Source: Cavia porcellus (lineage: Eukaryota; Chordata; Mammalia; Rodentia; Caviidae). From it: a stretch of 64,000 nucleotides of DNA. The stretch covers positions 41,596,501 through 41,660,500 of the forward strand of contig NW_026947493.1 in the NCBI RefSeq assembly GCF_034190915.1, read 5' to 3'. The notes below the pieces were generated by a model. It searched no databases. It saw nothing but the letters and a program-made list of their open reading frames with translations, and was not told the origin of the DNA. Of the stretch, positions 24,691 through 37,400 are shown piece by piece. Positions within the stretch are counted from its first letter, which is position 1, and each line of letters opens with the position of its first letter. The position numbers were made by a program, and so were the translations under genes.

Positions 24691-25199
24691 TCCTGACTTG
24701 TTTTTATATTTTAAAAAATAAGAGAGCTTTCTCAGCAACCTAGAGAAGATCAAGAGAATATGAAAAAAATATTTTAATGATTAAATCAACTACTTAAAAT
24801 ATCTGGGACTGGTGCATTTCAAAAGACAACATAAAACCTACTCAGTATACTTTTCTCCATTTCCAGTTGCGTCTTTAGTTGAAGGGAGCAGGTCGATCAG
24901 GATCAGGACCCAAAAGACAACACATTTAAATGCTTCCTATAAAACAGCCATGGCATATGAACATGACCAAGTGACTATTCCATGGTGTCTAGTTACTATG
25001 ACAAATACTAAAAATCATTCCCCTCTCATTTGTGTGATAGTAAATTTCAAAGAAAAGAACCTTGTTGTTTTTACCTGAGACTCATCAAGCTAAACCCAAA
25101 TACAAAAATCAATTTTAGTATAAGGCCACACATACTATTTTTATCATGATATTGTAAAATAAGTAAGACTTGTTTGTAAATATCACATTGTCTCTCTAG

Positions 25200-25552
25200 T
25201 GTAAAAAACAATAAAAATTGAAAGCAATAAGATCCAAAATGTATAATAGATACTGTAAAAAGAAAAGGAAAGAAAGTGCTCTAAAGAATGTATGTATGTT
25301 TAAGTATGTAAGATAGATGACCATATTACTAAGTTTTCTTGGATCACTGAACAGAATGGTTTGCACTGTCATTGTTTGAGTGTCTACCTTCCATGCTTTG
25401 AATTTGTAACTTGAACAATTATTTGGAAATAATAGAGGACAATATATAATTTATCAACTAGTGATTTCTAAGTGTTAATTTTTTTAAAATTCTACATTAT
25501 TTCTACCATTTTTTTCTGTTTTGTCTTTTTTTTCTTTAAATAAAAAAGTTCT
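25200..25552 (+). mobile_element. 5'-truncated L1-family 3' end
   Basis: It follows the final 350 nt of the HAL1-like element at 41.5-44.6 kb in order: GAAAGTGCTCTAAA; a 'TTGGATCACTGAACAGAA' block; TTGTAACTTGAACAATTATTT; 'CAACTAGTGATTTC'; a CTGTTTTG/T-rich stretch; then CTTTAAATAAAAAAG. It is only a 3' UTR piece and could derive from L1 or from the ORF1-only element, which share this tail. No clear target duplication was found. Confidence 0.77.
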
Positions 25553-27925
25553 TAATTACATTAATAATGCCAAAATATTTGAATGATCACAATCTATAGA
25601 ATAACAAGATATCATTAACAACCTTTTCAAAAGGTGTATGTTCTTTCCACAGCAGTGAAATTTCTCACTGAAAACCTCTAGCTAGAGCAGAGAGAGAAAT
25701 AAATATTGAAAATTATTAAAGCCACATGACACAGATTTAAAGTTTTTCCAGTACAAGGAGCTGAACTTATGAAGGATCTAAGTGATAGAAGAATATGTAC
25801 CTTTCAGTTTAGTACTCATTCAAATTTCCACCAGCAAATGTCATCTACTTATCTGTGTAATAATTATTGGAGATACTTTTATGGGATTTTTTTTATGTAC
25901 ATGAGGTTAGAGGATTCTGAACAGTGAACTCTAAACTATGTTCTTCATCTGGCAAACTACATTTACTTCTAGGTAAAATTTATGCATCATTTTCAAAAAC
26001 TCCTGACATCCCAACTAAAACTGGTCTTCCCCACACATTCCTAATAACGCTAGTATTACAGATCAAGTGCATTTGGAGCTCAGGAGAGAATATGGCCAAT
26101 TTACTGTGTGAGTCAGGATACACTTTAGAGAAGATAACATTTAACTGGGTCTTAAAGAATGACTCATGTACAAAGTAGGGCATATTTTGGCACTCCAATG
26201 AAAAGGTATGTCCTCATCTAGTATTAAAAAAAAGCAACACAGTTGCAGACATAAAAGTGAAAGTCAGTGTATGAGAAAATTCTAAAAAGTATAAACCATA
26301 CACACAGTAAGGAAACTCTTTAGAAAAAGACATTTTACTTGAATCTAATAGTTTCCTCTTTTCCTAGGCACAGTTTCAGAAATAGATAAAATCAACCACT
26401 TTTCAAGATAAAATCCATAGATATTGTGTGAAGAGCAACCACAATATAGAGATGACTCAACAATTGCATGAAGATAAGTTTATATGAAAGTATATGTATT
26501 TTAAAAGCCATATCACTGATTAATCCAACTTTGTGCAATTTGCTTCCTAAATTATTAGTTTTTTAAATCAATACTTTGGAAGAGGTATTTCCAGGATTCT
26601 TAGTAAGACAATTTTTAAGAATCATCTTATATTGGTCTTTTCATTTAAAAATTAATCTGCCTTATGATAGGATCATTCTTTTTAGATAATAGACTCTTTG
26701 CAAGTTTTGTCTTAGTGATAATTTACACAACTGAACTGAAGAGGTGAAGTGGGTCACAAAAGAGTGCTGCCATCTATAAATGTCATAGCAAGAAAAAGGA
26801 CATTCCTCTTTGCTAGGTGCAGAGGCCTCCACCAATTAAGTAATATAGCTAAGGAAACATTGATTTCATTAGATAATCAAAGCTAATGAATGAAAATTAA
26901 AGTGAGAGAAAAATGTTTTCATTACCATAATCCCTTTCCCCATCCCTCTATGTTGTTCTCTTTATTTGAATATTTACCTGCATGTATGATAAACATGCAT
27001 AGAACAGAATATAGAATCCCCTTTTGTAGATCAACTGTCCTTTATCTCTGGAAAAAAAAAAAAAAACAACAAAACGTTGTCCAGGGCTTTTGCTTTTATT
27101 TCACAGAGAAATATTCACCTATCATCAAAGTATCATCTTCTTTTGTCAAAAGTAGTATAGAAACCTCTGTAGGTTTATTATGTCAGATGGCAAGAACATA
27201 AAATTAGAAATTTCAGATGAATATCATGAGTGATTTGTGCTAGTTGTTCTCATTATGTTTTCTGTTATGTCAATGATGGTCTTTGATTCTTTTTTCACTC
27301 TGTGGATGGTCTTTTTTTTCTCCTCCTTGTAACCAGTGCTACTTCTAAATATGAGCTATGGCTCCTAGAGCAGATGGGTGAGTAGAGAAATAATTTCCAC
27401 CCTATAACTTGTTAGAAGAGCTCAGTGCCTTGCCAGTTGGCCAGGAGTTTCAGTCCTCGAATACAAAATACACAGATTCACAAAGACGGGCCCTCTCTGT
27501 GGTTCTTATTTGAGTCTCTTCAAATCTCAATAGGGCCAAAAATTATTCACTGAATTTTTGACTAATGAAAACTGCAAGTTATGGCCAATATCCTATTGCT
27601 AGTCTCCTACTGTCCTTCTGGTCAAACCCTAGCCAACTAAAAAAAGAAAAAGAAAAAAAGATAAGATACCCATTCTGGAAATATATCCACAGAACTGAAA
27701 GTCTCTTGTGGACATTTTCCTCAATGAACAATGCTTTTAACTATTTCAGGGGGAAAAAATGCCTTGCTTGCAACCTAGATAGCAAAATGAAGATGAGGAG
27801 ACTTAAAATTTAATTTAGTGTGCCATGTATAAAACTCCTAATGGCATACTGACTATTCCCAAGTTTTTTATTGGAGCACAAACACACAAATTTTTCCTGA
27901 TGGGACAATTTAACAGTTTAGTTTC
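25553..27925. other. Unassigned sequence
   Basis: No gene or clear element. 26125-26165 ('GATAACATTTAACTGGGTCTTAAAGAATGA') resembles the same old repeat noted near 2430. Frames of up to 103 codons (26890-27201) have no recognisable features. Confidence 0.4.
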
Positions 27926-27929
27926 ATTT

Positions 27930-28080
27930 CACTCAATTCCACTCAACAAATACTTACTGAATGTACGTACAAAACTCTTAGCAAGGTGTTGAGGGAAAAA
28001 TAAGCACATTCCCAACTGTGGAAGTGCCCTTAATGAATCTAATGTAAATAAGCACATAAATATATAATTTTAATACAAAT
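27930..28080 (+). mobile_element. Ancient interspersed repeat (unnamed)
   Basis: 'CACTCAACAAATACTTACTGAATG' followed by 'CTCTTAGCAAGGTGTTGAGGG' and 'GAAGTGCCCTTAATGAATCTAATG' parallels a common old mammalian repeat of the type 'tcaacaaatatttattgag...ggcactgttctagg'. A similar text occurs at 30035-30180. Family name uncertain (L2/MIR-like). Confidence 0.4.
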
Positions 28081-28779
28081 TTGTCTCATAAAAGTGCATT
28101 ACCTACATACATGTCTGTATGTATGTATCATCTCTAAAATGGTGCTAATACATTTTCTAATTTCAATTTTGGTTACAATAGCACCATCTTCCACCAAAAC
28201 ATTTTTTTTAAAAAAAACTAAGTTCTTGCAATTAGATTATGAATAGCTTTTGATTATCTAGGTCCTGATTAATAGAGTGCCTATATAATTTATCATCCAA
28301 ACAAGGACACTTTGAGAGTGAAAAGTGGTGCTATTAATAATTATGCCAAGTCAGTAAGGATAAATCGGTACCATCCCAAGGAAATGGGGACATAGGTTCA
28401 CCTTACTGATTACCTAAATTTAGTATAATCAAGAAAAAATTGCTCTTTTTTCTGCTTCTTCCTTCAACTTGCCTTTAGTAAAATATTATTATTTCTTATT
28501 AGATATTCCCTGAGAAACTGGTAAGGAATAAAATGAGACTGTATCCTTCAGATCCATCAGTTTTCCAAAAAAATAAAATAGGTTGAAAAATCATTTAATG
28601 AATACTTACTGGGTCAATTACCATGTCAAATGCTACTGGCAGATATAAACCAATACATTCCTATTCATGTTATAGTCCAACAAAAGTTGAAAACTTATCT
28701 ATATAAAACTTTAAAAAAATACTTTCAAATTATTTTCAAATAAGTTTGTTAGAATAATTTTATGAATAAGTGGTTTTTT

Positions 28780-28965
28780 AAATATTGAAGTGCAAGCCAG
28801 GCATACCTGGAATCTCAATATTTTGAGAAGTTAAGCTAGAAGGATTGTAAGTTCAAGGCTATGCTGGGCACCTGGTGAGACTCCATCTCAAAATAAAAAT
28901 TAAGAAAAGGGATGGGGATGTAGTTCAGTGCAAAAGTATTAGTTTAAAAATATTTGAAGTGTGCA
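28780..28965 (+). mobile_element. B1-dID dimeric SINE with target duplication
   Basis: The B1 monomer (28796-28895) has GCCAGGCATACCTGG, 'AGGATTGTAAGTTCAAGGC' and 'GTGAGACTCCATCTCAAAATAAAAAT', the standard 7SL-derived order. A short ID-like monomer follows (28909-28945: GGGATGGGGATGTAGTTCAG). Imperfect copies of AATATTGAAGTGCA flank it (28781-28794 and about 28949-28965), supporting one insertion of the dimer. B1-dID dimers are known from several non-murid rodents. Confidence 0.85.
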
Positions 28966-31440
28966 TAGTAAGACAGGGCAAGAAGTAAGTAGAGAAAGGA
29001 TTCTTTTGCAAAAGATCTTATTTTAATTTCCCATTCATGAGTTGTGATAAATACCTCCAGATGTCACTACTACTTCCTGCCTCCTTTCCTTCTCTTTCTC
29101 TCTTTACTTTTCTTCTCTGTCTTCAAGTCCATCACAGAGGAATATAGATATAGGAAAGTAGGAAGTTTGTGCTCAAGTTATAAGAGTGTCATAGAGGAAC
29201 CAGCCCAACGTTTTTGTGTTTCATCTTAAATCTAGATTAAAAGGGTTATGTGTATGTACATGCCCAACTAACTGAAGCAAACTGGAAAGCAACACAACAA
29301 TCAATGCTTTTAGAGATCCTTAAGTAAATTTTTAAAATTATATCCATATAAGGGTGTTATGGAAACACCATAACAGGAAACTGCTTCATAAAAAACAGAA
29401 AAGTAGAAAGGCGAGGCTCTAGGGGCTGGAGTGGGGTGTATGGGAAACAGCTCAAACCACAAACCCAGAGGCTCCAGGGGTTGAACAGGGATGTGAACCA
29501 GTGAATGGTCCGGGAACAGGGTGATCAGAAACACACTGTCGACTAGTATGGACTGCGACAATCAGCAACAGAAAAATGTTATAGGACACTGTAACTCTAA
29601 TGAAGCCGGTTTAGTTAACTTTCAAAAGAAACTAGAAAATCAAATTCCTTACCATTTAATGTGGCAATAAGGTTAAGTGGAACAAAACCTGGTCGTCAGG
29701 CTCTTGACTGACTTGACTGTCAAGAAACCTCTTGATTGTCACATGACTCTTAGAGTCAGGCATGTTTGTTTCTGTCTTATATCTTATCCCTTCAGAAAGG
29801 AAACCTTTTAAAAGGAGTGTTTATGTACATGTATGAGTAAGATGGACAAGCTTTGACATATAACATATATGAAATAAATATTTATCATGTATTTTTAAAA
29901 TGTATAGTCTGACTTAATTGTATAGAATTGTCATACTGGCAATTATAACTAAGTTGAACCATACTTGAAACTTAAATTCACCGCAATGATTTATTAATTT
30001 GATCATTCTCCACTTTACATTGTTATAAAAATCTATTTTCTATTCATTCATTTATTCATTTGCTCCTTGTGCATTTATGTAGTATCCAAAGTGCAAAACT
30101 ATTCTGAATGTTGGGAATACAAAACAACCAGCCTTCAAGGAATTTAAATTCTGGTGGGTAAGAGAGACAACAAGAAAATATTAGAAGTTAACTAAATCGA
30201 AACATAATGTGTGTGATGGGTTAGGTTAACAAGTTTCTATTCAAATGTGAAGAATGTTTAAAATTATGAATGTTTTGCTTGATGTTTGAGAAATCTTCAA
30301 ATGCCCAGTATTTAAAAGAAACCACACAACAGTCAATCACCAACACTGCTTAGGAAGTTATATAAAATATTGACATTGCTATAAAGTAAATAAAAGGTAG
30401 GCTATTGAATGGATAAAAATAAAAATGCAATGATTTATTATAATTATTATTATTGTCATTGTTGTTCTTTTTTTTACATTCAAGCAATATAAAAACTAGA
30501 AAGGAAAAATATCCTGAAAAAGCTAGCATAGCTTTAAATGATTTTTTACTTCTTCATACATAAAATGGAGATAGAGGAATGAAAAATTAGACAATAATTA
30601 GAATCAAGCTACATGTTTACAATATTCATAACTGGGATCAAATGAATGTATATTTGCCTGCACTTAAAATCTTTCCTCTGCCACATTTAGTGAATACATC
30701 GTCAATGACTTAATCATATTGTGCTGGTTAGGGGCAACACTTTCTCCTTTGATAATAAAGATATTACTTAAAAAACTTTGGTAATGATTAAGTGTATTGA
30801 TTCACATGCAGCATTCAGAACAGAGTATAGAACATGCTAAATGCTCAAAAAATGTCGACTATTACTGTTCATAGCACTTGCTTATGATCGTTTCTTCGTT
30901 CAGTTACTGTCTTATTCTTTTAGTTTTGATGCAGTTTAGTTTGGAATTGGAGGAAGCAGAGTCTATGAACTGGCTTCATTTTTCCATTTTTACCTGGAAA
31001 TTTCTGCTCACAGTATTTCATTATCATGCTAGCACTTGGCAGAATTAATTCCCACTAAGAATGTGTGTATTATCCAAACTGAGTCTCACTTGACACACTC
31101 CAGAAACTGAGTAAATCAGTGATACAGCTAACAAAATCCACGCTAACTCTTTATCCTTGTAACACTTGAACCTAATTCAAATGTTTAAGTAGGTCTAGAA
31201 TAAACATTACCCCAAGTAATCTTTGAGGTAAAATATTCGACGTATACAACATACATAACATAACCATAAAGTCAAAGATTCTCAGTTACTGTACAACTCT
31301 AAATTAAACACTGACAGGTCACTGCAATCTCCACTTGTTTTTCTTGTAAACAGCGCTATCTTCTATAAAGAATAATCATGAGGCAAAAAAAAAATCTGAC
31401 TTACTTGTTATTAACTACGGTAATGTATACAAAACTATTA
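28966..31440. other. Mostly unassigned sequence
   Basis: 30035-30200 probably contains another copy of the ancient repeat seen at 27930 ('CTATTCATTCATTTATTCATTTG', 'CTGAATGTTGGGAATACAAAAC', 'TTCAAGGAATTTAAATTCTGG'). A short ATT-rich simple repeat lies at about 30435-30475. No gene is visible. Confidence 0.4.
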
Positions 31441-31509
31441 ATAATTATACTGTTGAAGTTAGGGGTTGTGCAGAGAACAACTAGAATCAGGACATGGAGT
31501 TTATAATAT

Positions 31510-32230
31510 TAATTTTATAATGGTCACCGGGAGTTAACACAAGAAAATGCAGGAAATCTATCCACAACACCAAAGACATAGAATATTTAGTCAAGGCCTA
31601 AATCCCACAGCAATGTCCTACATGAATCCAGATGAAAACCCAGAGCTCATGACAATGCCTCCCACAAGTCCAGCTGGAGGTACCAAACCCACAAGAAGGA
31701 CTCATGCCAGTCTGTTTTATGGATCTGTGCCAGGAAGGCCCAAAGGTCAGTGGTGGAAGCCAGAAAGTCCAGGCCAACAGGGTGAAGGAGCTGTGCTGGT
31801 GGGATGAGGGTTCTATGCTGGAGCCGAGAAGTCACACTCACAACAAAGACCAGGGCTGTCCTGAAAGGCCCCACAGCCATCCTCAGTGACAAGGAGGTCC
31901 CGAGCTCCTCCAACGACAAGCACAGTTGGGGGTACATGCCAGGAAACCAGCATGATGAGTTCATCCTGAAGACCAAGTGGCACACGTCTTCCCCTCCGGA
32001 GCCAGAAAGCAAAGCTCAATGTGAGAACCAAAGCTTCTCCAGGAGAACCAACAGCTCAAACAGCAACTTGTAAGAGAACACACAATGTCTCAATGCAACA
32101 ATGCATTAACACCTTCCTTCTCCTTCTCCACCTCTATTTATGCTGGCAACTTTCCTCAGGTGGAGCATCTACATTCTGTGTCATGCTGATTAATCCAAGT
32201 GGCATTAAGTTGACCACCAGTTCTTAATTC
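31510..32230 (+). pseudogene. GC-richer patch, possible retrocopy fragment (source unknown)
   Basis: Markedly higher GC than its surroundings, with adjacent plus-strand frames: 31547-31807 (86 codons, Pro/Thr-rich, with NPDENPELMTMPPTSPAGG) and 31804-32073 (89 codons, with HDEFILKTKWHTSSPPEPES). The composition shift and protein-like, hydrophilic text suggest decayed coding sequence split by frameshifts. I do not recognise the parent gene. There is no clear poly-A tail or target duplication, so an unspliced exon or a non-coding patch is also possible. A 121-codon minus-strand frame overlaps and looks less protein-like. Confidence 0.25.
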
Positions 32231-33911
32231 ATAACATATACTTACAGCAAAATAATATGTTGTTAAACTATATAAAATTATGTTTGTACATTTACTTATA
32301 GTATGAAAACCAAAATATTATAATATTTAAATTATGGAATATTTCTTTTTCCTAAATTTTCTACATTTTAAAGTTCTTTGTAAATCATCTTACTTATACA
32401 ATCAGTAAACAGAATCTATAAAACAACAGTCAAAGAAAAGGTAATTTTTTATAGCACAAGAATTTTAAATACAAGGATAGATATCACAAAACACAACCAC
32501 CCTCTAACACTCCAAGGCTGTACCTTACTTATTTTTCTTACAACACAGAGGTTTGGATTTTTGTTTCTTACTAACATAAGCATTGCAAGCCACTAAATAT
32601 AAATAAAAAAAACCTTTAGTGTGGCAAAGTCAATCCCATGAAACTGATGATGACCTCGGTTAGATGAACAGATCTGCCAATCTAACTGCCGCTCCACTTG
32701 TCAGTCAGACCAAGAGCCAGCTAGCTAATCATTTGTTCTTTCAAGGATTTCTTTTACCCTAAGGGCTGATTTCATCTAGAAAAAAATAAAGGAAGAAAAT
32801 ATGCAGATGAATCTTATGTTCTTTTGCCTTTTTCCATTGCTTCAAATTCAAACCTAGCAATGGCAGTGTTCTTTCTGTCTGTTAGGGGTTGATGTAGACA
32901 ACCCCACAACATGAAAAATCTTAGACTCTGTCTGGTCATGAAAAAAGCTTCTACTTGTCCAAAGGAAGGCACAAAATCAAGAGTTGACAGAGATTCTCAT
33001 TCAGGAAAGAATTGTCACCATTTTTGCTGCACTCTGGCCAGAACAACATATGGCAGCCCAGCTGACGAATATAATCTTTTCCTCTTTTTTCCCATTTCAC
33101 ATGCACATTTCATTTGTGGAATATTAAAACTTCACACAAAGTGCCTGTTAACCCCTTGGCATCACAGCACCCCTAGTCTGGGCGGTGCTTAGTCTGGGCT
33201 GCGCTATTTACCAGAATCTTCACGTCCAGCTGTGAGAGAGTTAAGACCAACAGAGAAGGAACTGATGGTCGGAGGCCATCTGACTCTTCGTATCCCCATT
33301 AGGAAGGGCCAACTTGCAGAATTTTTGAGCAGAGTTGTCTTTATGTGAGAAAATTTGTAGCCTCCTGCTTCAAAATAAACTGCCTGTTACCCTGCATGCT
33401 AGAGCCTTTCTGTGTCAGAAATCAGAGGTATTTTCCAAAGCATCTGTCCTTACAGTCTATGTCCATAGGGACCCAAAGTCCAGATAAGTTCCCCAAAAAT
33501 CATTGCAATGGCCCCTGTCCTGAAGGAAGAAAATCCACACACATGATTAAACAGAGAAAGCAACTCCCTTACATCTCTCCATCTCTCTCTCCAGATATAA
33601 GCATTGGAAAGGATGTATGTAACTGCTGACAGATAAGAGGTCTCCTTGAAGGTGGTGGGACTAACTGCTGAACCCCACTATAAGTCAGGCAGCTGAAGCA
33701 TACTGCCAAGTGGATGTTTCTGGATATGCATTATTCGCTATTTACCTTCTTTCCATCCACTGTTCTACTTTAGTTTGCAATTTGGAAAAATTGCCCAGTA
33801 TAAAATAAAGCACGGGACGTATATTTGTTGAATAAATATTAAACCTGTAAAATATGCAGAAAATAATATGGTGTATACCCTTGGGTTGATCTTTAGCATA
33901 TTAGTGCCAAA
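32231..33911. other. Unassigned sequence with a small GC-richer patch
   Basis: No clear gene. 33130-33290 is GC-richer and contains a 16-bp tandem pair TAGTCTGGGCGGTGCT / TAGTCTGGGCTGCGCT (33174-33205). The frames at 32911-33192 and 33345-33629 have no recognisable domains. The right edge runs into the 3' end of L1-A. Confidence 0.4.
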
Positions 33912-33981
33912 TTATTATCTTTTTTTATTTTAAAGAGAAAAAATAAAACAGAACTTGACAATCGGTTGGTAGAAGAGAAAC

Positions 33982-34114
33982 AATAATTAATACATTGAGG
34001 GGCTGGGGATTTAGCTCAGCGGCATAAGCACCTACCTTGCAAGTGTGTGATCGTGAGTTTGATCCCCGGTACCAATAAAAAAAAGAAAAAGACAAATAAA
34101 TAATTAATACATTG
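33982..34114 (+). mobile_element. ID SINE inside the L1-A 3' UTR
   Basis: The body begins at 33999 (GGGGCTGGGGATTTAGCTCA), with GAGTTTGATCCCCGGTACC and a short tail of A with G and C. Exact 16-bp duplications AATAATTAATACATTG lie at 33982-33997 and 34099-34114. A recent insertion; A- and B-box regions are largely intact. Confidence 0.96.
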
Positions 34115-34479
34115 CATATTAATATCTTTATAGTAGTTATTCAGAGTATAGGATAGTGTACATTATTGTCCAAACAATATAAGCTGAAACTTTTCCTTTC
34201 AATGAACTAAGAGAAGCTAGCTGTATAAATATCTTAACTAGTTTCTGTGTATGTATATATATTTTTTTTCTTTTCCCTTTTTTCCTTTCCCCTTTCCCTC
34301 ATCACATGCCCCACTCCCAATATTTATTGCACATTTTGGATCTTATTTACAGCTTCAATTTCTCACACTAGTGAGAATACAATGTTTACGCAAGTGGGTC
34401 TAATGTATTTTGCTTATGAGTATGGTCTCACGTTGCCTTGATTTACCTATAAAAGTCTCCATTTATCCTTCTTTATGGC

Positions 34480-37400
34480 TGCCTAGTACCCCATTACATA
34501 CATTTTTTAAAAATCCATTCCTAGTTGATGGGCATTTGGGTTATTTCCAAGCTTTAGCTATTACAAATTGTTCTTCTATAGACATGGGTATACATATATT
34601 GCTGTAGTATGATGTTTTTAATTCTTCTGGAAAGATACACAGAAGAGGAGTAGCTGGGTTGAATGGAACTTCTAATCCTAGTTTTTAAGGAATCTCCACA
34701 CTGGTTTCCATGGTGGTTGTACCACTGTACACTCCCAACAGTGTAGAATGGTTCCATTTTCTCCACAGCTCCCCAGCATTCGTGATTGGTTGATTTTTTG
34801 ATGATAATCATTTTTCTGGAGTGAGATGGATTCTCAGTGTGTTTTAATTTGCATCTCTTAAATGACCAATGATGTCGAACTTTTTTCATGTATTTATTTA
34901 CAACTTGTATTTCTTAATCTGAGAAGTATGTGTTCATCGGAGATGCCCATTTTAGAACTGGGTTTTTAAATTTTGGGGACCTGTTTTTTTGTTTTTCAAT
35001 TTTTTGTATGTTCTAGATATAAACTCTTTGTCTGAAAGACAACTGTTTATAATTTTTCCCATGTTGTGTTGTCTTTTCACTCTTTTAGTGATTTCTTTGT
35101 TGTGCATAAGCTTTTTAATAAGATGAGACCCCCATTATTGATTCTTTGAAGTATTTTCCATGTGGTATCTGGCTACACCTATGTCTTGCAAGATTTTGAA
35201 TGATTTTCTCTTCCAGTAAATTTAGTGTTTCTGTTTTAAGATTTGGATGCTTGATCCATTTTGACTTAAGTTTAGTGTGTGGTGATAGACATGGATCTAG
35301 TTTTATTCTTCAGCATGTGGAAAGCCTGGTTTTCCAGCATCATTTATTAAAGAGACTATCTTTCTTCCATGGAACATGCTTGGCCATTTTGTCAAAAATA
35401 AGGTGGCTGAGTGTGTTTGGAGTAGTGTCTGAATCTTCTATTCCATTGATCCTCAGGTCTGTTTTTTTGTTTGGTTTGGTTCTGTTTGCTATTCTAGGTC
35501 TTCTCTGTTTCCAAATGAATTTTAGGAATGTTGTCTCTACCTTTGTGAAGTATGCTAATGGTATTTTTGTTGTGATTGCATTAAGAGTTTTGGGAGTAGG
35601 TTCATTTTCATTATTTTGATTCTTCCTATCTATTAACAAGGGACACCTTTCCATTTTCTGATATTCTCTTCAATATCCTTTCTCAGAACACTGTAATTTT
35701 CAATGTAGAGATCTTTTACTTCTTTTCTTACATTGATTCCTAAGTTTTTCATCTTTTTGGATGCTATTAGAAGGGGGTGTGATATCACTAATTCATCTCT
35801 CTGTGAGTTTGTTGCCTGTGTACATGAATTCTATTGATTTTTGAATGTTGACTTTATACCTAGCTACATTACTGAATCTGGTTACTAAATCAACAAGTCT
35901 TTTGGTGGAGTTTTTGGGATCTTCTACCTAGAATATGATATCATCTGCAAATAATGATAATTTAACTTCTTCTTTTCCTATATTTATTCATTTTATTTTT
36001 CTCTTGTCTAATTGCTCTAATGTTGCCAGAACTATATTGAATAGGAGTGGTGGTAATGTTCCTGATTTTTCCTTGTTTTGTTCCTGATTTTAGAATGAAA
36101 GTCTTCAGTTTTTGACCATTTAGTATGATGTCAGCTGTTGGTTTGTCATAGATGGCTTTTGTAAGATTGAGGTAAAGACTATCTACTCCAATTTTCTATA
36201 GTTTTTATCACGAATGGGTGTTGAACTTTGTCAGATGCTTCTTTTGCATCTACTGAGATGATCATGTGAATTTTGTCATTATTTCTGTTCATATGATGTA
36301 TTACATTTATTGATTTGCAAATGGTAAACCATCCCTGAATCCCTGGAATGAATCCTACGTGGTCATATTGTATGATTCTTTTGATGATTTGTTGCTTTCT
36401 GTTTGCCAGTATTTTATATTTTGCATCAATGTTCATTAGGGAACTTGGCCTGTAGTTTTCCCTCCAGGTTAGGTTTTTCTCTGGTTTTCTAATCAGGGCA
36501 ATGCTTGCTTCTAGGAGTGACTCTAGAAGTATTGCTTCCCTTTCAATTTCTTTAAGGAGTTTCAGTTTTAGTAGCATTAATTCTCCTCTAAATTTCTTGT
36601 AGAATTCAAAATGAATCCAGCAGGGCCTGGGATTTTATTGGTGGTACATTTTAAATTATATTTTCTATTTCATTGACTGATATTGTTTTATTTAAAATTT
36701 TTTATATCTTCTTGGTTTAGTTTGGCAATTCAACTGAATCTAGTATTCTTTCCATTTCTTCTGTGTTTTCCATCTTATTAGAATATGGGTTCTGATAGTA
36801 GAGGTTGATGATCTGGATTTCTGTGGGATCAGTTGTGATTTACTGGCTTTTTCATTCCTAGTTGCTTGAATTTGTGTATTTTCTTTCCTCTTTATTATGA
36901 GGTTAATGGCTTATCCATTGTGTTTATTCTTTCAAAGAACCAAGTTTTTAATGCATGGATTCTTTATAATATTTTCTTAGTCTCTGTTACATTAATTTCT
37001 GCTCCTATCTTTATGATTTCCTCCCTTGTACAAGTTTTGGGTTTGGTGTGTTTTTTTGCTAGAAATTTAAGGTTCAACATTAGGTTGTTTGTTTGAGCTT
37101 GTTCTGTCTTCTTGATAAATTTTACTCGTAGGACTGCTTTCATAGCATCCCATAAGTTTTGTAAGTTGTATTGGCATTATAATTTAATTGTATATACTTC
37201 TTAATTCCATCTTTAATTTCCTCTGTGACCTACTGGTGTTCAGAAGGGTGTTTAATTTCTATGTGTTAATGCAGTTTTTTCTGATTTCCTTTATTATTGA
37301 TTTCCTGTTTCATTGTGTATAGTCAGATAGTATTCATGGGATAATTTTTATTCTTCTATATTTATTTAAACATGTTTTGTCAGGTAATACAAGATCAGTC

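Larger units (their letters stand above)
17947..25199. other. Long stretch without confident genes or mobile elements
   Basis: Seven kilobases of AT-rich sequence. Simple repeats: TA/TG-rich at about 18950-19080 and a TAAA run at about 22008-22026. A weak MIR-like reverse fragment may lie at 20290-20440. Open frames of up to 110 codons (18498-18830) lack recognisable domains. Two sub-regions (22560-23010 and 24330-24690) look like candidate conserved non-coding DNA and are listed separately. Confidence 0.4.

Noticed and set aside
35200..35619. 139-codon plus-strand open frame
   Set aside because: Antisense shadow of L1-A ORF2; hydrophobic because it reads the complement of A-rich L1.
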